Shown here one piece after another: positions 17,800 to 26,994 of a stretch of 32,571 nt of DNA (position 1 is its first letter; every line of letters starts with the position of its first letter). This DNA is from Candidatus Poseidoniia archaeon (GTDB lineage Archaea > Thermoplasmatota > Poseidoniia > MGIII > CG-Epi1), in contig JAKURQ010000009.1 in the NCBI GenBank assembly GCA_022449785.1, positions 1 to 32,571 of the forward strand, in the 5' to 3' direction. Made by a program: the position numbers and the translations under genes. The notes under the pieces were generated by a model. That model had not been told where the DNA came from. It did not search any database and was given only the letters and a program-made list of their open reading frames with translations.

Positions 17800-17808
17800 A
17801 TATAAAAG
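17800..17808 (-). promoter_or_regulatory. Putative TATA box for the beta-oxidation operon
   Basis: Minus strand ...TTTTATATAGTAATACTTGTCTAATTGATTAAAATG...; AT element ~33 nt upstream of the ATG at 17771. Confidence 0.45.
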
Positions 17809-17836
17809 TAAGAGTTTTTCTCTAAAAGATGAAACA

Positions 17837-17844
17837 TTTAAATA
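17837..17844 (+). promoter_or_regulatory. Putative TATA box for the TrmB-family gene (leaderless spacing)
   Basis: TTTAAATA centred ~25 nt upstream of the GTG at 17866. Confidence 0.45.
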
Positions 17845-17865
17845 CTCTGTGCTTAAATTTGGGGC

Positions 17866-18642
17866 GTGAGTACGGCCAATAAGTACAAAAAAAGTGAGGC
17901 AGATAACCACATTCAGACTTTGGAGAAGCTCGGGTTTAGCAATGATGAAGCACTGGTTTATCACATAATTCTTTCTTCTAAAGAATGTACTGTTGGTGAA
18001 ATGAGCCGTTCTATTAATTTTTCAAGAGCAAAAATCTATGGTATAATTGACAATTTATTGTCGGAAGGAATTATCATTGAGAGTGGTAACCATCCTAAAT
18101 CTTACTACCCAATAGATCCTAGAGAGATAGCTCAAAAGCGTTTGAAAGAAGTAGAAGAAGCTACTGCTGAAGCCCAATCAAATTTGTATCAATTATATCA
18201 GTCAAAGAAGATAGATTATCTCGAAACATTAACTGTGAAAGATATGGAGATACTATCACAAGTGGTTTCCATGTGTGAGAGAGCAACATCTTCTATTGAT
18301 GTGATTGCATCACTCTTGCCTTCAGAATTACCTAGTAATGTTTGTAGAGCGTTCTCAGATGCTAGTAGAAGAGGAATTAAGGTTCGATTATTGTTCCCCA
18401 AAAAAGGCACGACTCTTGATTTATCACGTTTGGAAGGTTTCTTTGAGATAAGGCTTACTTCAGCAATGCCTCCAGCAGGTGTGATTTTAGTTGATGATAA
18501 GGAATTTTGTGTAGGAGGTTTAGATGTTCCTGACTCCACAAATACCTTACTTGGAATGTGGATGAATCAACCTGAATTGGGTCGTTTAGTTAGATTGATT
18601 TTTGACAATATTTACGACGCGTCTGATATCTATGAAAGTTAA
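17866..18642 (+). CDS. TrmB-family transcriptional regulator (HTH + PLD-like middle domain)
   Basis: N-terminal winged HTH (LEKLGFSNDEALVYHIILSSKECTVGEMSRSINFSRAKIYGIIDNLLSEGIII) typical of TrmB; coiled coil; ~130 aa C-terminal domain (IDVIASLLPSELPSNVCRAFSDASRRGIKVRLLF). GTG start. Confidence 0.88.
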   Translation: MSTANKYKKSEADNHIQTLEKLGFSNDEALVYHIILSSKECTVGEMSRSINFSRAKIYGIIDNLLSEGIIIESGNHPKSYYPIDPREIAQKRLKEVEEATAEAQSNLYQLYQSKKIDYLETLTVKDMEILSQVVSMCERATSSIDVIASLLPSELPSNVCRAFSDASRRGIKVRLLFPKKGTTLDLSRLEGFFEIRLTSAMPPAGVILVDDKEFCVGGLDVPDSTNTLLGMWMNQPELGRLVRLIFDNIYDASDIYES

Positions 18643-20255
18643 TTCTTCATGAATGGATAAGTCCAATCATGTATTTCCATATTAGTTCTCTTTACGGAAC
18701 GTGGTGATATCCATCTTAGTAAATTCAAAGGACCTCCTGCTTTATCGTTAGTTCCAGAGGCTCTTGCACCACCAAATGGTTGTTGAGCAACTACTGCACC
18801 CGTAGGTTTGTCATTAATGTAGAAGTTTCCTGCAGTAAATCTAAGTGCATTATAGGCAGTTTCTATATTTTCTTCAGACTTTGCAAAAATGGCTCCAGTC
18901 AATGCATAAGGAGATGATTCATCACAAAGTTTCAAAGTTTCTTCGAATTTGTTGTCATCATAAACATATATTGTCAAAACAGGACCAAATATTTCTTCAA
19001 CCATAGATTCGGATTTAGGATCTTTTGTAACAATAATTGTAGGTTCAATAAACCATCCTGTTTCTTCATTGCTACCTCCACCTACTGCAATCTCACAATT
19101 TTCATTTTCCTTAGCTCTTTGAATGTAACCTGTAATTTTGTCAAATGCTCTTTTGTCTATGACAGAAGTCATAAAGTTTGTGAAGTCTTTACAATCACCC
19201 ATTTTGATTTTCTTAACTTCAGAAACTAAATTATTACCTATATCTCCCCAAACAGATTCAGGAATGTAGGCCCTACTAGCAGCAGAACATTTCTGACCTT
19301 GATACTCAAATGCTCCTCTGAGAAGAGCCACCAATAATCCTTGTCTATCACAATCAGGATGGGCAACAATAAAGTCCTTACCTCCAGTTTCTCCAACAAT
19401 ACGAGGATATCCTTTCAAGTTTGGCAAAGCTTCAGCTATTCTCTGCCATAAGCCTTGGAAAACAGCAGTTGAACCTGTAAAGTGTACCCCTGCAAAATCA
19501 GGATTTGAAAGAGCTATTTCAGTTATTTCAGCTCCAGAACCAGGGATGAAATTGATAACTCCAGGAGGTAAGCCTGCCTCCATCATCAATTTCATAATCA
19601 TATAATTAGAATAGTATGAATTTCGGCTTGGTTTCCAAATAGAGGTACAACCGACAAGTGCTGGTGCGCTTGGCAAGTTTCCTGCGATACTCGTGAAGTT
19701 AAATGGAGTAATTGCTAGAACAAATCCTTCTAATGGTCTAATTTCGGTAGTATTTACCATACCTTCTGGTGAAACTAGAGGTTGTAGATCGTTGTGGAAA
19801 TTTTTTGCATAGAATACATTAAATCTCCAAAAGTCAATTAATTCACACGCGGCATCTATTTCAGCCTGAAAAACAGTTTTACTTTGGTTAAGCATAGTTG
19901 AAGCATTTATTTTCATTCTCCAGCTGGTTGCAAGTAGATCAGCACATTTTTCAAATATTTCAGATCGCTTTTCTAAGCCTATATCAATCCATGCTTCTTG
20001 AGCTTTTACTGCAGAATTACAAGCCATTTCTATTTCTTTTTGACTGGCTAGGTGCACATTTGCTAGTACATGTTTGTGGTTATGTGGGACAACTTGTGTT
20101 ACTGTATTATTAGTGTATATTTCCTCTCCATTGATTATACATGGAATTTCTATTGTTTGAGATAATTGATTATCAATTTCTTTTTCTAATTCATTTCTTT
20201 CATTACTTCCAACTTCATAATTCAGTATTGGTTCATTTTCAGGATGTGAACTCAT
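18639..20255 (-). CDS. Delta-1-pyrroline-5-carboxylate dehydrogenase (ALDH4-like)
   Basis: ITPFNFTSIAGNLPSAPALVGCTSIWKPS, VHFTGSTAVF, GETGGKDFIVAHPDCD, FEYQGQKCSAASRAYIPESVW catalytic Cys region; typical of P5CDH. Confidence 0.92.
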   Translation of the reverse strand: MSSHPENEPILNYEVGSNERNELEKEIDNQLSQTIEIPCIINGEEIYTNNTVTQVVPHNHKHVLANVHLASQKEIEMACNSAVKAQEAWIDIGLEKRSEIFEKCADLLATSWRMKINASTMLNQSKTVFQAEIDAACELIDFWRFNVFYAKNFHNDLQPLVSPEGMVNTTEIRPLEGFVLAITPFNFTSIAGNLPSAPALVGCTSIWKPSRNSYYSNYMIMKLMMEAGLPPGVINFIPGSGAEITEIALSNPDFAGVHFTGSTAVFQGLWQRIAEALPNLKGYPRIVGETGGKDFIVAHPDCDRQGLLVALLRGAFEYQGQKCSAASRAYIPESVWGDIGNNLVSEVKKIKMGDCKDFTNFMTSVIDKRAFDKITGYIQRAKENENCEIAVGGGSNEETGWFIEPTIIVTKDPKSESMVEEIFGPVLTIYVYDDNKFEETLKLCDESSPYALTGAIFAKSEENIETAYNALRFTAGNFYINDKPTGAVVAQQPFGGARASGTNDKAGGPLNLLRWISPRSVKRTNMEIHDWTYPFMKN

Positions 20256-20333
20256 ATTCTTTCGAACAAGACCGAATTAATATGCTTATGTCTCAAGCCA
20301 TAATCATTTAATCAATTATCTTGATACAAATTT

Positions 20334-20498
20334 ATGAGCAGACCAGATGTAACTGATAAAGATCCTTTTGCAAATACGGAAGATGCTCCTAGAGATAATG
20401 TTAGTGGTTTTGGATTCTTTTTTCGTACAATACTTAGATATTGGTTTCGCGTCCTAATATTCGGCCTCGGAGCAGGTGCCATCACTTACGTAATATAA
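20334..20498 (+). CDS. Small single-TM membrane protein (54 aa), hypothetical
   Basis: Manual translation MSRPDVTDKDPFANTEDAPRDNVSGFGFFFRTILRYWFRVLIFGLGAGAITYVI*; TTTAATC element ~24 nt upstream of ATG. Below the ORF-track length cut-off. Confidence 0.55.
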   Translation: MSRPDVTDKDPFANTEDAPRDNVSGFGFFFRTILRYWFRVLIFGLGAGAITYVI

Positions 20499-20557
20499 TA
20501 ATAACAATCCTCATCAAGCCAGTATTATTTTTTCTACATAATAAACTTCAATGAGTT

Positions 20558-20635
20558 TGGTGGGCCCGACCGGATTTGAACCGGTGGCCTCCCGATTATC
20601 AGTCGGGTGCTCCAACCAGGCTAAGCTACGGGCCC
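20558..20635 (-). tRNA. tRNA-Ile (anticodon GAT), 3' CCA encoded
   Basis: Minus-strand GGGCCCG TA GCTTAGCCTGGTTGGAGC A CCCGA CTGATAA TCGGG AGGCC ACCGG TTCAAAT CCGGT CGGGCCC A CCA; acceptor, anticodon and T stems pair fully; anticodon GAT; no intron. Confidence 0.96.
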
Positions 20636-20720
20636 GAGGTTTTGCCACCGGAATAGGGGATTTAAGACTGCATGTTCCGCATCCCCAAATACAATTGAGA
20701 AATTCCAATTTCTGACTCAC

Positions 20721-20730
20721 TTTTTTATAG
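20721..20730 (+). promoter_or_regulatory. Putative TATA box of the A-type ATPase operon
   Basis: TTTTTTATAG between the divergent tRNA-Ile and atpH; ~25-nt spacing predicts a TSS near 20751, downstream of the ORF-track ATG at 20741 and upstream of the ATG at 20765. Confidence 0.45.
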
Positions 20731-20764
20731 ACCTTCTGCAATGGAAAAACTCCGTTGTTTGACC

Positions 20765-21088
20765 ATGTCCAGAAACGTATTGTTGGAGAAGATTAAGCAA
20801 GCCGAAGCAGTTGCATCTGCAGAAGTTGAAAAAGCTGAAAAAGAGCATGTTTCAACTACTAATCGTATACCTTTAGATCAAGAAGCAGTCCTAAAGGAGA
20901 AGCGCGAAAAGGCGGAAAAAGCTTCACAATCTGAAATTGACAAAGCAATGAAGGACATCGAAAAGCAAAAAGCAGATATTCTTTCAAAAGGTAAAAAAGC
21001 CAATTCAAAAATGAATAGTGATGCTAAAGGCAAAGTCGGTAAAGCTGCTGGAAAATTTGTTGATAAATTTTTGGAGAGTCTATCTTAA
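20765..21088 (+). CDS. A/V-type ATPase subunit H (peripheral stalk); ORF track starts at 20741 but the ATG at 20765 is likelier
   Basis: MSRNVLLEKIKQAEAVASAEVEKAEKE... charged coiled coil; first gene of the ATPase operon. Confidence 0.82.
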   Translation: MSRNVLLEKIKQAEAVASAEVEKAEKEHVSTTNRIPLDQEAVLKEKREKAEKASQSEIDKAMKDIEKQKADILSKGKKANSKMNSDAKGKVGKAAGKFVDKFLESLS

Positions 21089-23037
21089 TGCTAAAGTCTG
21101 AAGATATGTCTCGAATGACCATAAGTGGTCATAAGAATGATTTGAACTCTTTATCTGATCTTTTAGATAAGCATCAGTTAGTCCATTTAGTTGATTATAA
21201 CAACGAAGATGAAGGATTCAAAATAGGGACATCTCTTTCATACGGTTCAAAAACCTCAGAAATTCTAGTAAAACTTCGTTCAGTCCTCAAACTCTTAGAA
21301 GTTTCACCTAATCCTCCTGAAAATCTAAAACTTTCAAGCGATATCGAAAAAGAAATAGAAAATTTAGATTCTATAGCTTCTCAAGCACATGATTTGAAAG
21401 ATAAACAAAGAGACTGTGACAGAAAAATTGATGATTTGGCAAATTCTCTTGACCAAATAGAAATGTTTAGCGGCTTAGATTTAGATATGAAATATTTATC
21501 AGGCTATGATAGTATGAAAGTATTCACAGGCCGTATTTCTGAAGAAGCAGATATCTCTGCAATTGATTCAAATTTAGAAGTTATAAGAAATGATGAAACT
21601 ATAATTGTATTTTGCCCGAATGAAAAAGTAGATTCTACTGAAAGAGTACTTTTGGATTTAGGTTTTCGTTCTATAGATGCACCATCCATAGAAGGCGATC
21701 CTTCTTCAGTTGAGTCAAAGATTAAATCAGAATTATCACAACTAAGGAATGAAAGGGATTCCATAGACCATGAAATTGAAGCTTTAGCAAAAAGGCACGG
21801 AGATTGGTTAGTTTCTTGTGAAGAGCATTATTCAGCACTATCAGAGAAGTCTAGTTTACCTTTAAAGTTAGCAACAACAGAGAATATGTTTGTAATGGAT
21901 GGTTGGGTTCCATCCAAATCAGTATCAGCTTTACAACAAGAATTACAGAAATTAGATGTTTATTATGAGGTAGATAATGAAACTGAGTCTTCACCTCCTA
22001 TCAAATTAGATAATCCAGGCCCAATGAAGCCGTTTGAAATGTTTACTAAGCTTTACAGTACTCCTAGACATTGGGAGTTTGAACCAACGGCTATAATTTT
22101 CATCACTTATCCTCTATTCTTTGGCTTGATGGTTGGGGATGCAGGTTATGGACTTGCTTACATTTTATTTGCACAATATCTAATTGGAAAATTCAGTCAT
22201 TCAGAAGGAATAGTTGCTTTGGGTAAAATTCTTCGAATGGCCGGTGTTTACACATTTTTCTTTGGGACGTTTATCTACGCCGAGGCATTTGGAAAATCAT
22301 TTTTTGAATTAGGTGAATTGATTGGTTTCAATTCATTTCTATTTGCAAAAACTTATGGTCCTTCTTTCAATGTTCCTTTAATCGAGCATTATGACGGTGC
22401 TCCATGGCATTTACCGATACATAAATTCAGCCCATATGGTGCTCAATTGATGCTTTTATCATCTGTTATTATCGGTTTCATTCATATTTCACTGGGATTA
22501 ATTCTAGGTTTTATTAATGAAATGAAGCACCACGATCTTAAGCATGCATTATATGCAAAAATGTCCTTCCTTATGATTTTGTGGGGAGGAGTTATGGCAC
22601 TTGTTTCTGTAGTAGGATTATTGCCAGATATTGTTCAAACAATAGGTATTGTAGTGATGCTTAGTGGACTAGGTTTAGCAATTATCGGAGAAGGTATTGT
22701 GGGTCTTCTTGAATTTCCAACAGTTTTCTCTAATGTCATTTCTTATGCACGTATCGGTGCAATAGGTCTCAGTGATTATGGCTTAGCATTTACAGTGAAT
22801 TACATATCTCTCAAAATGTTAGTACCTATGGGACCTGTAGGAATTATAGCTGCTATTTTTATTATGTTAATTGGACATTTAACAGTATTTACACTTGGAA
22901 TTATCGGAACCGGCATAAATTCGCTTAGATTGCAATATGTCGAGTTCTTTACTAAATTCGTGCAGGGAGGAGGCACACTTTACGATCCTTTCGGTTATAA
23001 CCGAAAGTACACAAAAGAAAACGAGGTACAACCATGA
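21088..23037 (+). CDS. atpI: A/V-type ATPase subunit I (a-subunit homologue)
   Basis: Long soluble N-terminal half, then multi-TM region with SNVISYARIGAIGLSDYGLAF (essential Arg region) and LQYVEFFTKFVQGGGTLYDPF. Confidence 0.95.
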   Translation: MLKSEDMSRMTISGHKNDLNSLSDLLDKHQLVHLVDYNNEDEGFKIGTSLSYGSKTSEILVKLRSVLKLLEVSPNPPENLKLSSDIEKEIENLDSIASQAHDLKDKQRDCDRKIDDLANSLDQIEMFSGLDLDMKYLSGYDSMKVFTGRISEEADISAIDSNLEVIRNDETIIVFCPNEKVDSTERVLLDLGFRSIDAPSIEGDPSSVESKIKSELSQLRNERDSIDHEIEALAKRHGDWLVSCEEHYSALSEKSSLPLKLATTENMFVMDGWVPSKSVSALQQELQKLDVYYEVDNETESSPPIKLDNPGPMKPFEMFTKLYSTPRHWEFEPTAIIFITYPLFFGLMVGDAGYGLAYILFAQYLIGKFSHSEGIVALGKILRMAGVYTFFFGTFIYAEAFGKSFFELGELIGFNSFLFAKTYGPSFNVPLIEHYDGAPWHLPIHKFSPYGAQLMLLSSVIIGFIHISLGLILGFINEMKHHDLKHALYAKMSFLMILWGGVMALVSVVGLLPDIVQTIGIVVMLSGLGLAIIGEGIVGLLEFPTVFSNVISYARIGAIGLSDYGLAFTVNYISLKMLVPMGPVGIIAAIFIMLIGHLTVFTLGIIGTGINSLRLQYVEFFTKFVQGGGTLYDPFGYNRKYTKENEVQP

Positions 23038-23411
23038 ACGGGAAAACAAACCTATACGTTTTGGCAGCAATGCTTTTCGTAGCATTGTTGGCAATGCCAG
23101 CAGCATCCGCTGCAGATGATGAGACTACCACAGATGGAGAAGCATCACAAGCGGACGACAACACAAACACAGTAGCAGCAGCCAAATGGAGTGCTAAGGG
23201 CTATATTGCAATCGGAGCAGGACTAGCCGTTGGATTAGCAGGAATTGGAACTGGAATAGCTCAGAGCAATATTGGTTCTGCAGCAATCGGTGCTGTTGCA
23301 GAAGATGACAAGAATTTCACGAATGGCTTAATTTTTGTAGCTATTCCAGAAACTGTTGTAATCTTTGGTTTGGTTATTTCTGCTTTGCTCATATTCGTAA
23401 TGGGCGCTTAG
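23034..23411 (+). CDS. atpK: A/V-type ATPase subunit K (c-ring proteolipid) with N-terminal signal-like segment
   Basis: One hairpin: AIGAGLAVGLAGIGTGIAQSNIGSAAIGAVAEDD / GLIFVAIPETVVIFGLVISALLIFVMG; preceded by LYVLAAMLFVALLAMPAASA and an acidic linker. Confidence 0.95.
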   Translation: MNGKTNLYVLAAMLFVALLAMPAASAADDETTTDGEASQADDNTNTVAAAKWSAKGYIAIGAGLAVGLAGIGTGIAQSNIGSAAIGAVAEDDKNFTNGLIFVAIPETVVIFGLVISALLIFVMGA

Positions 23412-23412
23412 A

Positions 23413-23955
23413 ATGGGTCTAGAGGACATTCTAAAGCAGGTCGAGGAGACCGGCAGAGATAGAGCAGCCGCTATCAGGAAAGAAACTGCCAAAGAGGTAG
23501 AATCCAAAATGGCGGAAGCATCGTCAGCCGCAGAAGAATTAGTTGCTTCAATTAAATCTGAATCTACTAGAAAGATTGAACAACTCAGACAGCAAGAAAT
23601 TCCTTCAGCTGAACTAGAAGTAAAAAGAAATCAATTAGAAATGCAAAAAGATTTGCTAATGTTGACAAAGAAAGAAGTTATGTCTAAATTAGAAAGTCTT
23701 GGTTCTAAAGATTTAAAGAAAATTTACACTAGTTTACTGAAAGATGCACCAAAAGATGGTAAACTTCTTTGCCGTAAAGCCGACAAATCAATATTCAAAG
23801 GAATAACTAAATTGTCTCAATCTGGAGAAATTACAGATTTAGGATTTATTATTGAATCTGGCGAATATAGGTTGGATTACCGCTTTTCTACATTAGTTGA
23901 GAGGCAGTGGCAAGAAAATTTACCAATGGTTAGTGAGGTCTTATTCGCTGAATGA
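23413..23955 (+). CDS. atpE: A/V-type ATPase subunit E (peripheral stalk)
   Basis: N-terminal Ala/Glu/Lys coiled coil, mixed C-terminal domain, operon position K-E-C. Confidence 0.87.
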   Translation: MGLEDILKQVEETGRDRAAAIRKETAKEVESKMAEASSAAEELVASIKSESTRKIEQLRQQEIPSAELEVKRNQLEMQKDLLMLTKKEVMSKLESLGSKDLKKIYTSLLKDAPKDGKLLCRKADKSIFKGITKLSQSGEITDLGFIIESGEYRLDYRFSTLVERQWQENLPMVSEVLFAE

Positions 23956-24965
23956 GTAATTATTCTTACGTAGCTACTAGAGCCCGATCCAGAAGATCAA
24001 GATTGCTTCCAGCGGAAGCTTATACGCAATTATTGAATTTGGAATTATCTGAAATCGCTCGATATATTCAAGATTTAGAATATAGAAGGGAAATAGACAG
24101 ATATGGGTCTAAATTAAGTGGTGCAGATTTGATTGAAACTGCATTAGTTGATAACTTGGCCGGGGATGTTGGAGACTTCCTTAGCTTTAGTACTGGAAGA
24201 CTACGTGAGATTTTGATGGTTTATGCAGAGAGATATAGAGTTGAAAATCTAAAAAATATTTTGAGAGGAGTTAATCAACAAATGTCTCCTGAAGATATAG
24301 AAAGACTTGTATGTCCTATAAACCAAGTAGACAAAGAGCTTTACAATAGACTTTATGAGTGCAAAACGATAGATGATGTAATTAGTTCGCTAGAGGGTAC
24401 AACATACCATAGTGATCTAAAGAAAGCAAGTGAGAATAGGAGTCAAGATAGCCTTCAACCACTTGAGGATGCATTAGATATGGCATATTATCATCATTTA
24501 GTTGAGAATGTGCCTTCAGGTGGTGCAGATGCAGATATCTACCATAGTTTTGTTCAACTTAAGGTCGATGTGGCTAATATCAAAACAATTTTGAGATTAA
24601 GACATAGAGAGATTAAAGGGCATAATGAATTACTTATCTCAGGAGGTTCAATCAAGACTGAACTTTTGTCTTCTGTCCAAAATATAAATGATTTAGTTAA
24701 TGCACTTGAAGGAACTAAATATCACGAGTTAATTGCGCCACACTTTGGCGAAGGTAAGGCAGATCTTAATTCATGTGTACATGATTTAGATCACTATATT
24801 GCAAATCGTACTAAGAGATTTTCATATCTCTATCCTTTATCAGTCCTACCCGTTCTGGACTATCTTTTGAGGAAAGAGAGAGAAGTATACAATCTTAGAG
24901 CCATTGTCAGAGGGAAACAAACAGGATTGTCATCCGATAGGATTGAGGAATTGGTGATGGTCTAA
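23952..24965 (+). CDS. atpC: A/V-type ATPase subunit C (d-subunit homologue)
   Basis: SNYSYVATRARSRRSRLLPAEAYTQLLNL ... YLLRKEREVYNLRAIVRGKQTGLSSDRIEELVMV is typical of archaeal subunit C. Confidence 0.95.
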   Translation: MSNYSYVATRARSRRSRLLPAEAYTQLLNLELSEIARYIQDLEYRREIDRYGSKLSGADLIETALVDNLAGDVGDFLSFSTGRLREILMVYAERYRVENLKNILRGVNQQMSPEDIERLVCPINQVDKELYNRLYECKTIDDVISSLEGTTYHSDLKKASENRSQDSLQPLEDALDMAYYHHLVENVPSGGADADIYHSFVQLKVDVANIKTILRLRHREIKGHNELLISGGSIKTELLSSVQNINDLVNALEGTKYHELIAPHFGEGKADLNSCVHDLDHYIANRTKRFSYLYPLSVLPVLDYLLRKEREVYNLRAIVRGKQTGLSSDRIEELVMV

Positions 24966-25264
24966 TGGAAATAGGCGTTGTTGGCGATGATATGTTCACA
25001 ATTGGTTTTAGATTAGTTGGAATTGAAAAATGGTTCACAGTTAATGAAGAAAATACAGTTGACTCAGCTGTAAATACTGCATTGCAAGATAAAGATCTAG
25101 GTATTCTAGTCATACACGATAAAGATTGGAATACGTTAGATTCATCTGTTCGCAGGAAATTGAGTAATAGTGTGAAGCCGACAGTTATTGCTATCGGCTC
25201 TGAAGTTGATGAAGGTCTTAGAGACCGTATCAAAACCGCTATAGGAGTAGACCTATGGAATTAA
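24965..25264 (+). CDS. atpF: A/V-type ATPase subunit F
   Basis: [25 protein letters not shown]... IGVDLWN; small Rossmann-like subunit F between C and A. Confidence 0.93.
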   Translation: MEIGVVGDDMFTIGFRLVGIEKWFTVNEENTVDSAVNTALQDKDLGILVIHDKDWNTLDSSVRRKLSNSVKPTVIAIGSEVDEGLRDRIKTAIGVDLWN

Positions 25265-26994
25265 AAGGAGAAATATACAGAGTGTCAGGGCCGGTTGTAA
25301 CGGCTAGAGGTGTTTCACCTCGTATGTATGACGTGGTACTTGTAGGCCACGAGAAATTGATGGGCGAAGTCATTGGACTTGAAGGTGACGACGTTACAAT
25401 TCAGGTGTATGAAGATACATCTGGAGTCAAACCAGGAGAACCCGTCGAAAACACAGGAGAGCCATTGTCAGTTGAATTGGGTCCTGGACTTCTAACTTCT
25501 ATCTATGATGGAATTCAGAGGCCATTACCAGTACTTCAAGACAAAATGGGTGATTACATTGAGAGAGGTGTATCAGCCCCTGGTTTGGATCATTCCAAGA
25601 AGTGGGATTTTGTTCCTACTGTCAAGAAGGGTGAAAGTGTTGAAGGAGGACAAACAATAGGTACTGTACAAGAAACTCCTACTATTTCTCACAAGATTTT
25701 AGTTCCTCCTAATTCCTCAGGTAAAGTTACTGAGCTCAAGAAAGGCACCTATACTATTGATGACGTAATTGGAAAATTGGATGATGGAACTGATTTGAAA
25801 TTGATGCAACTTTGGCCAGTTCGAGTTCCAAGACCCTACAACAAAAAATTCAGACCTGATATTCCTCTTGTTACAGGAACAAGAACATTAGATGGATTGT
25901 TTCCTATAGCAAAAGGAGGTACTGCTGCAATTCCAGGTGGATTTGGTACTGGCAAAACAGTTACACAGCAAACATTAGCTAAGTGGTCTGATGCACAAAT
26001 TGTGGTTTACGTTGGATGTGGTGAACGAGGTAATGAAATGACCGAAGTTCTTACTGAATTCCCTCATTTGAAGGATCCTAAAACAGGAGGTCCACTTATG
26101 GACAGGACCGTTTTGATTGCTAATACTTCTAACATGCCTGTTGCAGCTCGTGAAGCTTCAGTTTATACTGGAATTACATTAGCTGAATACTATCGTGACC
26201 AAGGATATGATGTTGCAATGATGGCAGATTCAACATCAAGATGGGCTGAAGCAATGCGTGAGATTTCTTCACGTCTTGAAGAAATGCCTGGTGAGGAAGG
26301 ATATCCTGCATATTTGGCAGCACGTCTGTCTGAGTTCTATGAAAGAGCTGGTCGCGTTCAAACTATGAATGATGAAAGTGGTTCAGTTACAGTTATTGGA
26401 GCTGTATCTCCACCAGGTGGTGATTTCTCAGAACCAGTTACACAAAACACGCTTAGAATTGTAAAGGTATTTTGGGCTTTAGATTCAAAATTAGCACAAA
26501 AGAGACACTTTCCAGCTATTAATTGGTTAACTAGTTATTCTCTTTACAATAGAAGTTTGGAGGATTGGTATGCAACAAATGCATCTAAAGAATGGAATGA
26601 TAACATAGCTGTGGCAATGGCAGTTCTTACTGAAGAATCTAAATTACAAGAAATTGTTCAGTTAGTTGGTTCCGATGCACTACCTGAAGATCAACAATTG
26701 ACACTTGAAGTAGCACGTATGCTTAGAGAGTTCTATTTGCAACAGAATGCCTTCCATGATGTTGATACTTATTGTGAAATTAAGGATCAGGCCAAATTTT
26801 TGGAAGTAGTATTACATTACAAAGACTTAGCAGAAAAGGCAATGAGCAGTGGTGTTGAATTAGAAAATGTTCTTGGTTTATCAATATTGGAAGATATAGG
26901 TAGATCTAAGTTCGAGGAAAATATGGCAGAATTACTTGATAAATATGATAAAGAAATGACGAAAGAGTTTTCAAAAATAATGGAGGGCGCATAG
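25255..26994 (+). CDS. atpA: A/V-type ATPase catalytic subunit A
   Basis: P-loop [63 protein letters not shown]. Confidence 0.98.
   Translation: MELKGEIYRVSGPVVTARGVSPRMYDVVLVGHEKLMGEVIGLEGDDVTIQVYEDTSGVKPGEPVENTGEPLSVELGPGLLTSIYDGIQRPLPVLQDKMGDYIERGVSAPGLDHSKKWDFVPTVKKGESVEGGQTIGTVQETPTISHKILVPPNSSGKVTELKKGTYTIDDVIGKLDDGTDLKLMQLWPVRVPRPYNKKFRPDIPLVTGTRTLDGLFPIAKGGTAAIPGGFGTGKTVTQQTLAKWSDAQIVVYVGCGERGNEMTEVLTEFPHLKDPKTGGPLMDRTVLIANTSNMPVAAREASVYTGITLAEYYRDQGYDVAMMADSTSRWAEAMREISSRLEEMPGEEGYPAYLAARLSEFYERAGRVQTMNDESGSVTVIGAVSPPGGDFSEPVTQNTLRIVKVFWALDSKLAQKRHFPAINWLTSYSLYNRSLEDWYATNASKEWNDNIAVAMAVLTEESKLQEIVQLVGSDALPEDQQLTLEVARMLREFYLQQNAFHDVDTYCEIKDQAKFLEVVLHYKDLAEKAMSSGVELENVLGLSILEDIGRSKFEENMAELLDKYDKEMTKEFSKIMEGA

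Noticed and set aside
20514-20741. 75-aa minus-strand ORF
   Set aside because: Overlaps tRNA-Ile; peptide LEHPTDNREATGSNPVGPTKL is the familiar spurious translation of a tRNA gene.
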